Below, piece by piece: positions 12,401-22,400 of a stretch of 64,000 nt of DNA. The stretch comes from JAHBNG01 sp039028975 (GTDB lineage Bacteria > Chloroflexota > Anaerolineae > Caldilineales > Caldilineaceae), in assembly GCA_039028975.1 (NCBI GenBank), contig JBCCHB010000003.1, positions 124,001 to 188,000 on the forward strand. Reading direction: 5' to 3'. A program made the translations under genes and the position numbers. The notes below the pieces were generated by a model. That model was not told the DNA's origin. It saw only the letters and a list, made by a program, of their open reading frames with translations, and did no database searches. Every line of letters starts with the position of its first letter. Position 1 is the stretch's first letter.

Positions 12401-13468
12401 CTCTGGTTTGAGCTTGGCATCAGCCAGCGCCCGACGGATGACCCGCTCCTGGGAAGGGCCGTTCGGGACGGTCAACCCACCGCTAGGACCATCCTGATTT
12501 ACGGCGGTTCCGCGGATGATGGCCAGAATGTTATCCTGATCCCGACGGGCATCGGAGAGGCGTTTGAGGACCAAGAGGCCACATCCCTCGCCACGAACAT
12601 AGCCATCGGCAGCCGCATCGAAGGTCTTGCAGTGAGCGTCTTGGGAGAGCATATTCCCGCCCGCAAAGAGTGAGGTGGCGTTGGCCTCCAATAAGATGTT
12701 GACACCTCCTGCCAGTGCGGCGTGGCACTCTCCATTGCGCAAACTCTGGCAAGCCAAATGGGTGGCAGTGAGGGATGATGAACAGGCTGTATCTAGTGAA
12801 ACACAAGGCCCTGTGAGGCCCAGAACAAAGGAGAGCCGTCCAGCTCCGGTACTCGGTGTATTGCCCGTTGCAGTATAGAGATTTTTCTCTTGCTCTGCAC
12901 ACAATGCAGCATATCCGGTTGCCCCATTTCCTAAGAAAACGCCCACTTCCGTATTGAATAATTCGGCAGGAATGATGTTGGCATCTTCAAGGGCTTGCCA
13001 CGCCGTTTCCAGCAACAGCCGGTGGGAGGGATCCATGACGAGCACTTCCCGGGGAGAGAGGCCAAAGAAGGTTGGATCAAATCGAGCCACTTCTTTCAGA
13101 AAACCACCTGTCAGAGCAAAGGAGGCTAAGTCAGTAGATTCTGTACCCTGCTCCAGATTCTGGTTGGCTTCCTCTGCTGCCAGTTGGTTGAGCGTCCGCA
13201 TGGAAACGCCGTACATATCCACCGCGCGATTGTCTGGCAACTCGATGATTCCATCAAATCCCTCTACCAATTGCTGCCAAAATTGGGCTGGCGAATCAAT
13301 ATCACCGCCGCCTGCAGGGCCCGGAAAGTGACAGCCCATGCCCACAATGGCAATTGGCTCATGCTGAGCGGCTTCCACCGTCTGCAATTTTTTGCGCGTC
13401 TGCTGCAATGCCTGAACAGCGCGAGCTAGTTTGGTATTCCGGTCGTCACTCTGTCTCTCTGCACTCAT
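6434..13468 (-). CDS. Gene E: single-module type I PKS, KS-AT-DH-ER-KR-ACP
   Basis: This 2344-residue protein should carry out one fully reducing C2 extension. Domains in order: coiled-coil docking helix (1-36); KS (37 to about 480) with C229, H364 and H401; AT (about 632-930) with Ser750 and HAFH at 850-853, malonyl type; DH (about 1040-1330) with His1049 and Asp1268; structural KR half; ER (about 1610-1920) with GGVGQAA near 1765; KR (about 1950-2130) with Ser2085 and Tyr2098 and an IDD motif (B-type); ACP with Ser2247. The tail has an ELSTDELLNFIERKY docking-like helix. In the DH HxxxGxxxxP motif the Gly is replaced by Gln1053. The ATG directly abuts the gene D stop (TAGATG). The AT linker carries an octamer-repeat insert. 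The ER and KR closely resemble gene D modules 1 and 3, suggesting module duplication. Confidence 0.96.
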   Translation of the reverse strand: MSAERQSDDRNTKLARAVQALQQTRKKLQTVEAAQHEPIAIVGMGCHFPGPAGGGDIDSPAQFWQQLVEGFDGIIELPDNRAVDMYGVSMRTLNQLAAEEANQNLEQGTESTDLASFALTGGFLKEVARFDPTFFGLSPREVLVMDPSHRLLLETAWQALEDANIIPAELFNTEVGVFLGNGATGYAALCAEQEKNLYTATGNTPSTGAGRLSFVLGLTGPCVSLDTACSSSLTATHLACQSLRNGECHAALAGGVNILLEANATSLFAGGNMLSQDAHCKTFDAAADGYVRGEGCGLLVLKRLSDARRDQDNILAIIRGTAVNQDGPSGGLTVPNGPSQERVIRRALADAKLKPEQITYIEAHGTGTPLGDPIEIGALSTVFAHRDYPLHVGSVKTNVGHLEMAAGVAGLIKLVLSLQAKKIPPHLHFQTPNPHIEWDESPVQVPTSVTEWVRPEGVSQRIGGVSSFGFSGTNAHIIVSEAVPVASSASSSEASDKSAQEEQATLQVAERPIHLLTLSAKSKSALQAYVEIYREFLQSHAGADDKANPAIDIGDLCYTSHIGRTHFNHRLSVTVTSIDELQERLTAYSIANEYATDENDETTTIGSNIPVPGVSQGTVLSGQTADSEAIPQVAFLFTGQGSQYVDMGRELYESEPTFRATMDCCDDLLREHLGESLLEVLYGGKVASGQVGKWASDETKPANLQPANLQPTNLLNQTQYTQPALFSLEVALAELWQSWGIQPDMLMGHSVGEIAAACVAGVFSLEDGLKLIAARGRLMGALPQDGEMLSLMANEERVGEAIATYLNDVSIAAINGSESVVISGKREVVGEIAEQLAAEGIKTRQLTVSHAFHSPLMEPMLDEFRQVTERITYHEPKFPLVSNITGKLAGDEVMTPDYWVRHVREAVRFADGVTTLQEEGISIFLEIGPKPVLLGMVGDTPSPPYILSLPSLRENQSDWQQMLTSLGELYVQGVKIGWNDFDRPYQRCKVTVPTYPFQRERYWVDLPKAWRGTEALRPLIDKMTQSPFIEETLFETAMSAEMLPFLSDHQVYQTVVAPGACHVAMVLSAAELAFTQSEQINGITEPTIQVSDLIFPQALAIGEGETRTAQIIFTPLNESDLQAGFQLISLDGIPGSQETTVGVHATGRVSIDSVNHNTLDHNAPNNGSTNGTLPKTLLDTQREANDLSLYQARCTQGFDLGLYEYDALEGTLPAIVFGPTFRWINELWHANTETTNNDGGGIEVLAKLNRPNAVASLDGYLLHPGLLDACFQTVGTAQQLGPQRDELYLPFAIKTLEVYQPVSEETAGEAWWCHVQQIDETKWTIRLFDEWAQPVVIIEEYEVRATPQAAIQSGQVRADWLYQMEWTQTPLPLAEDAAEESDGAESDGEANQAQPDCWLILGQVNGLGQALAAQLESESLTVFLRESSTEIVDETVTEIAATHQQVGVVYLGGFAQEVKAAAVPAETVQRCGEVLHLVQTLLNSELTMRLWIVTQGCQMSARHQNSLSAPGFTSKFAPRFTVASGGALWGLGRTIANEERQSPCICLDLDENEELHTQAILLRNELIASLANGQTDTQIAYREQNRYVAQLASWQAPALIEQAGVDGTQPLRLQLREYGSLEQLTVVPMTRRRPNEGEIELEVMAVGLNFRDVLNALGMLQEYYAEVLGIRHAQDVGLGFECVGVVTRIGEGVSDLAVGDRVMGLGSIEGTFASYITLPAAQMTPVPQHLSDAEAATIPLTFLTAWHALVELAHLKPGERVLIHAASGGVGQAAVQIAHAIGAEIIGTASPGKWDALRQQGIAHILNSRTLDFADEIRQLTNGEGVHVVLNSLNGEFIDSTFEVLGQAGRFVEIGKIGIWTQEQVAAHRPDVAYYPFDLGEEMVKDETMQSRLWQAITEQLTSRSLQPLLHTTFQLHEAVEAFRMMQQTKQIGKIVILFEQPEPLTMQEDATYLITGGLGGLGLEVAQHLVTQGVKQLVLTGRRGVTTDEQRTILAGLEEFGAAVEVVQTDIANQDEVDALIQRCTEIAPLRGIVHTAGVIDDGVLTAQTQERFAQVMAPKVNGAWYLHTGTQEMTLDFFVCFSSIAAIMGSAGQSNYAAANAFMDTLMHLRNQQGRPGLSINWGPWAEVGMAAHLQGRMQDQAISMIPPQQGLMLFSHLLNQPSELVRGQVAVIPFKQQSLKSGSAAKKGQNRRAKMAEVLANLAHSERQERLSDYLKAEVAAVLGLNGNTMIDAHTRLFDLGLDSLMAVELRNRLEAGLDCQLRSTLLFDYPTLEVLTPYLLDEVMDFTQEEVSKEHSEVLQPIQNGHSKPQWTQGMTAQHIMELSTDELLNFIERKYEEVN
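11327..11412 (-). repeat. Octamer microsatellite in the gene E AT linker
   Basis: Two tandem octamer families lie side by side: imperfect copies of caggtttg, then copies of cacttgcc (plus strand). They are translated in frame as GQVGKWAS and PANLQ-type peptides between the LLEVLY and TQYTQPAL segments of the AT. Related inserts sit at the matching AT position in gene D module 2 and gene B. Confidence 0.85.
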
Positions 13469-16400
13469 CTATTCATCCTCTAAAAACGCCAACTCTTGAT
13501 CCAGCAGATCATCCAACTCTTCTTCAGAAAGTGCTTCAAAATCAGGCTCTGCCTCATCTTGCTCGGGACGGATAGCCGTCAGATCAATATCCGGGGAATC
13601 AGATCCCACCAACTCCTCACCGGGATCCCCATAGCCTAAGATCTCATCGTGCAGATAGGGAACCAGCATCTCGATGTTGGGATAGTCAAAGAGTAATGTC
13701 GAGCGCAACTTGCAATCTAGCCCAACTTCGAGTCTGTTTCGTAGTTCCACCGCCATGAGCGAATCCAGCCCAAAATCAAAGAGGCGAGTGCGCACGTCGA
13801 TGGGGATATTGGCACTTAGCCCCAGCACGGCAGCAATTTCGCCGCGCAGGTAGGCCTCCAGCTGATTCCGTCGTTCGCTACTCGACATCTCTTCGGTTAG
13901 TTGTTCGCGGATGCGCACTCGCTGGGGCTGGCTATCCGAGCCCGATTTCTCCTGTAAAGCTTGTCGCTTGAACGGAATAACGCCGATTTGCGAGATTGGC
14001 TGGTTGAGCAGATATTGGAGGAACAAACGGCCCTGTTCTGGCTGAATCATAGACATGGCCTGGGCCTGCATTCGATCTTGCAACTGAGCCGCCATGCCCA
14101 CATTAGCCCACGGACCCCAATTGACGCTTAAGCCTGGCAACCCCTCTCTGTGCCGAAGCTGCATGAGGGTGTCCATAAAGGCGTTTGCTGCGGCATAATT
14201 GCTTTGGCCTGGCGACCCCAACATGGATGCGATAGAGGAGAAACAGATAAAGAAGTCCAGATTGCTCTCTTGGGTCAACGTATGTAAATGCCACGCCCCG
14301 TTGACTTTGGGCCGCATCACGGCTTCATATCGCTCTGGCGTCTGGGCCGTCAGCACGCCATCATCTAGCACGCCAGCGGTATGGACAACCCCCTTTAGAC
14401 CCTGGCTTACCCCTGAGTCTGTGCAGCGGCTGAGCAACTGCTGGACCTCTACTCGATTAGTGATATCCGCTTGTATCACCTCAATTTTGGCACCACGTTC
14501 TTCCAATTCAGCAAGCACCTGCCGCTGCTCATCGTTTGTGACGCCCCGTCGCCCCGTCAAAACTAGATGCTTGGCTCCGTCTGCTACCAACAGTTGGGCC
14601 ACTTCTAGTCCTAATGCACCTAATCCACCCGTAATCAAGTAGGTGGCGCCCTCGTGGAATGCCAATGGTTCGGGCTGTTCAAAGGAGACCACAATCTTGC
14701 CAATCTGTTTGGCCTGTTGCATGAAGCGGAACGCGTCGGTTACTTGGTTAACAGAGAAGACGGTTTGAGGCAACGGCTGAAGCGCACCCGACGTCAACTC
14801 GGCAAGAATAGCCTGCCACAGACGGGGCTGTACAGTGGGATCCTTGGCCATCTCCTCGCCTAAGTCGAAGGGATGATAGGCCACATCGGGTCGAACTGCC
14901 TCGGCTTTCTCCTCGCTCCAGATGCCAATCTTACCAATTTCCACAAAGCGACCGTTCTGGTTCAATAGCTCAAAGCTGCGGTCAATGTACTCACCGTTGA
15001 GGCTGTTGAGGACAACGTCTACCCCCTGCCCATCGGTCAGTTGCTGAATCTCATGGGGGAAATCCAGGGTGCGAGAGTTTAAAACATGGGCAATCCCTTG
15101 CTCACGCAGCGCATCCCACTTGCCGGGGCTGGCTGTGCCAATCACCTCTGCGCCAATGGCCTGGGCAATTTGTATGGCTGCTTGGCCTACGCCACCGGAT
15201 GCAGCGTGAATCAAAACCCGTTCGCCTGGCTGAAGGTTTGCTCGCTCCACAAGGCCATACCATGCCGTCAGGTAAGTGAGCGGGATGGTGGCGGCTTGCT
15301 CATAGGACATTGGGGCGGGTATGGGCATCATTAGGCTGGCTGGCAATGTGAGATAGCTGGCGAAGGTACCTTCGGCCGTTCCCATGCCCATCACTCGGTC
15401 ACCCATGGCCACATCTGTTACGTCTGGACCCACTGCCGTAACCAGCCCGGCACACTCAAAGCCCAACCCTACGTCTTGGGCCTGGGTGACGCCAAGTACT
15501 TCAGCGTAATATTCTTTTAACATGCCCAATGTATTCAGTACATCGCGGAAGTTGAGGCCAACTGCCTTCACTTCAATTTCAATTTCACCAGGCCCAGGTC
15601 TGCGGCGCGTCATGGGTGCAAAGTGAAGATGCTCAAGTGAGCCATAGTCACTCAGCTGGAGACGCATAGGGCTGTTGCTCTCCGGGACAGACTGTGCTTG
15701 CCACGGCACCAAGCGAGCCACATGACGGGTCAAATTCTGATAGGCAATCTGATTCTGAGTTTCTGCCTCACCCTGAGAAGAGCGGAATTCCTTAACCAAC
15801 AATCCGGCTTGGTCTTCGACCTCTAATTCAGCATCTAAATCGATGCAAACTGTTTTCAGTTGAGGCTGTTCCTGGGCAATGGTCCGCCCCATCCCCCACA
15901 AAGCGCCCGCCGGTGCGGTTGCGCCAAAAGCACCCGCGTGTCCTTCCGTTAGTGGAGAAACCCCATCTTTGGCCCCAACTTGGGTCTCAATCTCACTCAC
16001 AATCAACTGGCAACCTTGGGTAACCATCCACAAGCGAACAGATAACTCAGATTCGATCAGAGATTGGGTTAGGCGCAAAAGGCCCTTGCAAAGGTGGTGG
16101 GTATGCTCGATAGTGTCCCGTGCTGCCTGGCCTTTGGCCTGTCCACCTAAGTAAATAACACCTATGGAATCGTGATGCGTCTCAATCTCCGCCACTCTTT
16201 GAGCAATGGCTTGTTCAGGATCAGATTGAGCATGAGAAACCGTAAAGACGGGCGTCTTTTCTGTTGACAGATGACGGACCAACTCTTCACTCAGGTCATC
16301 TGGTTCTCCCGCAATGAGCCAACAATCAGGACTTTCTAGGGTATTCTCTTCTACAGAATCGGGAGCCTGACTTTCGGCCAGCGGCGCGATTTCCCAGTCA

Positions 16401-19400
16401 AGGGTATAGAGCCAATCTGTGCGTAACTGTGTCCCATGAATCGCTGCTTGCGGTGCGGCGCGAAGTTCAAACTCGTCTATTTCCGTAACGAGCTTGCCCC
16501 CGTCATCAAAGAGCTGGATGCGCCACTTCGCTTCACCCACAAGGGCAATGTGACACCACCATTGATCGCCTGCGGCATTCTCCTGAACCGGCTCATAGAG
16601 TCGCAGCGTCTCTAGCGCAAAGGGAAGATGGAGTTCTTGGCTCTGACCAAAGTACCCCTGGGCCATCCCCACAACTTGGAAGCAAGCATCGAGCAGCCCT
16701 GGATGCATAATAAAACCTGCTAAACTTTCGACTGCATCGGGGCGGCGAAGCCGGGCCAACACTTTTACAGATGGCTGGTCTGATAGTTCATCTGATGGCT
16801 GCTGATTGCCATCACCATTTTCGGGCGTGGACCAAATTTGGTCAATCCAGCGGAACGTGGGGCCAAAGACAATCGCATCATCATTCATTGCCGCTTCGTC
16901 TGGCGTATTGGCCAGTGGTACAGGCTCTGAACAGAGGGCTTGCAAGCGACTGAGTGAAACGGTATCCGATGGTACCTGATTGGTCATCTCCAGAGAGCCA
17001 GAGGCGTGGACGCTGGTTCCACCTTCAGCTCCAGCACCGTCGTCTCCCTGGCCATTGGCCGAAATTGAGCCGTAGGCCATGCTGATAAGCTGGAATTTAG
17101 ATTGCTCCCCGCTTCCGTTATTCTCTGGTGGCGATAACAAAATTTGAGCCGTGCGGGCTGCCTCATCGGCAATGGCCAATGCCTGAGGGAAAATGACATC
17201 AGTTAGCTCATAAGTCTGCTCAGGGTAGCTTTGAGTCGTATGGGTTTGCTGAAGGGCCAGCGAAGCTGCACTCAACACCATGGAGAGATGACAAGCCCCA
17301 GGCGACACAATGGTCTCGTAGACCCGATGATCGTTCAAGAAGGGCAATGTCTCGGCACTCATGATGGTTTCAAAGAGCAGACCATCAATAAAGGGCGACT
17401 GGGTCAGCTTATCAACGAGGGGGCTAAGGGCATCTGTGCCTCGCCACACCGTAGGTGCATCGGCCCAATATCGTTCTCGTTGGAATGGGTACGTGGGCAA
17501 CAATACCTTGCGTCTAGAGTTGCTGTGAGCGGCATCCTTATTTACGGCTTCCCAATCAATCTCTACGTCATGGATATAGAGTTCGCCTAAAGTCTTCAGC
17601 ATCTGCCCCCAGTCGCTCTGATTCTCTCGCAAGGAGGGCAGGTGACAGTAAGCAGGTGACACTTGCCCCATCATCCCAAGCAATGTGGGTTTGGGGCCGA
17701 TTTCTAGGAAGACGTTAATATCCTGGTCGTAGAGTGTCTTGACGCCGTCGGCAAAGCGAACGGCCTCCCTCACATGGCGAACCCAGTAGGTTGGCGTGGT
17801 GACTTCATTCCCAGCCAGTTGACCGGTGACATTGGAGATAATCGGCAATCTCGGCTTATGGTAGGTGATGCCCTCGGCCACTTGGCGGAAGTCGTCCAAT
17901 ATGGGATCCATCAATGGTGAATGGAAGGCATGGGAAACGGTAAGCTGGCGAGTCTTGATGTCTTCAGCTTCCAGTTGCCCGACAATCTCTTGGATTGCCT
18001 CTCGCTGACCAGAGATCACTGTACTTTCTGGCCCATTGACGGCAGCAATCGAGACCATCTCACTGTAAGGTGCAATGGCCTCTTCTACGGTGGCTTCATC
18101 AGCTAAGCAGGAGACCATCTCACCGCCCTGGGGCAACTTACCCATAAGCCGACCACGGGCCGCAATCAACCTGAGACCATCTTCCAAAGAAAAGACGCCA
18201 GCCACACAGGCCGCGGCAATTTCACCCACGCTATGACCAATCAGCAGATCGGGTTGGACACCCCAAGATAGCCAAAGCCGTGACAGGGCTACTTCCAGAG
18301 CGAAGAGAGCGGGTTGGGTGTATTGGGTTTGATCCAGGGAGCTGGGGGCTGGTGGCTGGTCAATTGATTCAGGATAGAGAATGGTTAGTAGAGATTCACC
18401 GAGTTCTTCTTGTAAGATCCTGTCACACTGCTCCAAGGTTGCGCGGAAGGTTGGTTCGGTTTCGTAGAGTTCTCGGCCCATCTCCACATACTGGGATCCT
18501 TGGCCTGTGAACAAAAAGGCAACACGTCGGGTCTCATGGGAGAGAGTACCGCTTAAACTCTCTGGATCATTGTCACCGTCTACCATGCCAGTCAGCTTGC
18601 CCAGCAATTCCTCGTTGTCCGCAGCAACGATCGTGGTACGGTGGGTAAAACTGGTTCGCCCCACTGCTGCCGTATAGCAGAGATCCGCCAAATCTGTATT
18701 CGGGTAAAGTTGCAAATGGTCAACATATCGCCTTACCAGATCAGAGAGAGCCGTCTCACTCTTGGCCGATAGAGGCAGCAGATACAGCGGTCGTCCATTC
18801 TTCTCGCTTGTCAGCGTCTCTTCGTCAAACTCCCTCCGGTCCTCTGGTAACCTAGCCTCCTGCACTCTCTCAGGCGCAGATCCAACAACCACATGGGCAT
18901 TGGTCCCACTAATCCCAAATGCACTGATTCCAGCAACGCGCTCTGATTCTGGCTCGTCTGTTCGTAGCTCGTCAGTGTTTACATCTGGCCAGGGCTGTAG
19001 CTGGGTCGGCACGTCAATGGCAAACTCGTCCCATTCGATATATGGGTTGGGCGTGTTGAAGTGGAGGTGGGGTGGCAGTTGACCATGATGCAATGATAGA
19101 ACTGTCTTGATGAAGCCAGCAATGCCTGCCGCAGCCTCTAGATGACCGATATTGGTCTTGACTGAGCCGACCATGAGGGGCTGTTGCCGCTGGGCACCGA
19201 AGATCGAGCCCAGCGCACGAATTTCTATCGGATCGCCTAGAGATGTGCCTGTTCCGTGGGCTTCGATGTAGCTCACCGAGTCGGGTGCGACTTGTGCAGT
19301 CGATAGCGCTTGGCGCAGAAGCTTCTCCTGTGCTCGTTTGTTGGGCACAGTCATGCCGCTGCTGGGTCCATCATGGTTGACTGCGCTGCCTTTGATGACG

Positions 19401-22400
19401 GCCAGAATGGTGTCGCCATCTGCCTCTGCGTCACTCAGTCGTTTGAGTAAGACCATCCCGCTTCCTTCCCCACGACCGTAGCCATCCGCAGAAGCATCAA
19501 AGGTTTTGCAACGCCCATCGGTCGCCAGAGCCTGGGCCTGGGAAAGAGAGATGTAGCCAAAGGGCGATAAGGTTAAGTTCACGCCTCCCGCCAGCGCCTG
19601 AGCACATTCACCAGTGCGCAGACTTTGGCAAGCCAGATGGAGCGAAACGAGTGACGAGGAACAGGCCGTATCCACGGCTATGGTAGGCCCTTGCAGCCCT
19701 AATGTGTAGGCCAGCCGTCCCGCGGCGGCGCTATGCCCTGTGTTGGTCACGGCGTGAGTCAGATCTTGGCCACCTACGGTATAGTCGCTGGCACCGATTC
19801 CCACAAAGACCCCGGTCTGACTATCGATTAGGCTGCTTGGGGCAATGCCCGCTCGCTCAAGTGCCTCCCAAGCCACTTCGAGTAGAAGGCGGTGATGGGG
19901 ATCCATACCCACTGCTTCCCGAGGAGAGATGCCAAAGAAGAGCGGATCAAAGTGCTCCACATCCTCAAGAAATCCAGCCTCCCGAGTGTAGCTCTTGCCT
20001 AGTGTGGGTCGATGCGGATCATAAAAGTCATCCACATTCCAGCGAGACGGAGGGACTTCCTGCACCATATCAACACCGTTCTGAAGCAGTTGCCAGAAGG
20101 CTTCCGGCGTATCAGCATTGGGGAAGCGGCAAGCCATGCTGACGACAGCGATTGGCTCATGAAGTGCATCATCTACACTGATCTGGTGAGTTACCATTGC
20201 CCCGGCGGCTGAGTTTGTTTGTGAATCGGCTTGAGAATCTGCCAACGTCAACACCTCATCCAGCAGATAGCGAGCCAGTTCATCCACTGTGGGGTACTCT
20301 AAGGCAATGGTGGTAGGGAGTGAGCAAGCCAACCCGCTCTCGAGCTGACGTTGTAACTCCAGGGCCATGAGTGAATCCATGCCTAAATCGGCAAAGCCTG
20401 TAGTAACATCCACCAGATCATCTGGTGTACTCACCATACCCAGAATCTGACCGACCGTCTCCTGTAAATAAGTGCGCAGCCGTTCCAACCGCCGGTGGGG
20501 TAGACAGGCTTGAAGCTCCTGAATGATCGTTGATTCATCTGGCTGGGGCTGTGGCTTCGCCTCCTTGCCCTGAATTGATTGGGCAACGGGTATCCTAGAG
20601 AGGAAATGACGGGGCTTAGTCATCTCATAGAGGGCTTTAAAGCGTGACCAATCAATATCCGCTGCCGTCATTTGAATCACATCGGTCTGCAAAAGGTGGC
20701 TCTGAATGGCCATGCCTTGGGCAACGGAGAAAGAGCGAACCCCCATGGCCTGTAAAAGGGCCTGACCGTCTGGGCTAGCCATGCCTGAAAGCCCTTGCCC
20801 ACCAGCCCACGGTCCCCAAGCAATGCTTAATCCTGGGAGACCTTGGCTGCGTCGATAGGCCATCAATCCATCTAAGAAGTGGTTGGCGGCACCGTAATGG
20901 GCCTGCTGTTTGCCACCCCAAATGCCCGCACCCGATGCATAGCTGATAAAGAAATCGAGCTCTAGATTGGCTGTCAAGCGATGAAGCAGCCAGCCGCCAA
21001 TGACTTTGGGGCGCAGGACCGTTTCTACTTCATCCCACTGAAGCGATCGGACGGCTTTAGAACCAGCTACGCCTGCCGCGTGAATGATGCCACGCAATGG
21101 ATTTAGAGAAGTGGCAGTCTGATCGAATAACGCTCTCATGCCCGATTCGTCCGCTACGTCTACTTGGGCAATCTGTACGTGGACCTCTTGCTCGGCCAGT
21201 CTATCCAGAATAGCCTGCTGCTCTTTGCTCTGCACACCGCTACGACCCGTTAAAATCAGGTGACGCGCTCCCTCATCAGCCAACCATTGAGCGTTTTGTA
21301 GACCCAAGCTGCCCAAACCACCCGTGACAAGATAAGTGCCTCCAGAGTCAATAGACAAGGGTTTTGACGCTATATTTGATGTGACCCATGGTTTAGCGAC
21401 AACAAGTCGAGCCACGTGACGCTGACCGTTTCGATAGGCGATCTGTTCTTCCCCATCGGCTTCCGTCTTGAGAATTTCGGCCACCAACAACTCAGCTATC
21501 AATGACTTATCAGCCACCGACTCACCGACCACCGACTCACCGACTACTGACTCACTGACTACTGACTCACCGACTACTGACTCACCGACCACCGACTCAC
21601 CGACCACCGACTCACCGACCACCGACTCACCGGCATCTGTGTCAATATCTATGTCGATCAAGCCGCCCCACAGTTCCCCATGTTCCAGAGCAATCACCCG
21701 ACCCATCCCCCAAAGCGGCACCTGGGTAACGGCTACTGGTTCGGTTGCCGTAAGCTGTTGTGCGCCTTGAGTTACCACCCAAAGTTGTGGCTTGTCACTC
21801 TGACCAGCCGATTCGATTTGAGAGAGGGCCTGAACCGTTTGCAAAAGCGCACCGACTGTTCGCCTCTGGCCTTGCATCAATCCGACCGGCTCAACAGCTA
21901 GATTGTTTTGAGTCGACCCCTCATCCAATGCCCACAGATGGAGGATACCCCGCAGTGGCGGCGACTCCTGAGACGAAATGTGATGGATGCGCTCGATCCA
22001 ATTTTGTGTGGTATTTGGGTAGTCAGCGGTGATGAGTTCAACACGCTCACCCATGTCGCTTAATTGCGTAGCAACCGCTTGGGCTACGCAACCTGCGTCA
22101 GCCAAAACGATCCACCGTCCTGGGGTGGCTGGCCGCGCCACGGTTGGGGTTTTGAACTGTTGCTCCCAAACGACTTCGTAGAGCATGGATTCAATCTGGG
22201 CCGTCATCTGTTGGGCATGACGCTCAGCCTCCAACGTATGTAGCACCTTGGTAACCATCTCCCGATCATCGATCTCAAATGCGCCCCTGGTACTGATGAG
22301 ATCAGTCAACTGCTCTATGGTATTGGTGGTGAGCCACTGAGCAAAGTCACCTCGCTGTGATGTTCCATTCGCAGCACCATGAGCGGTGCCATTCGTGCTG

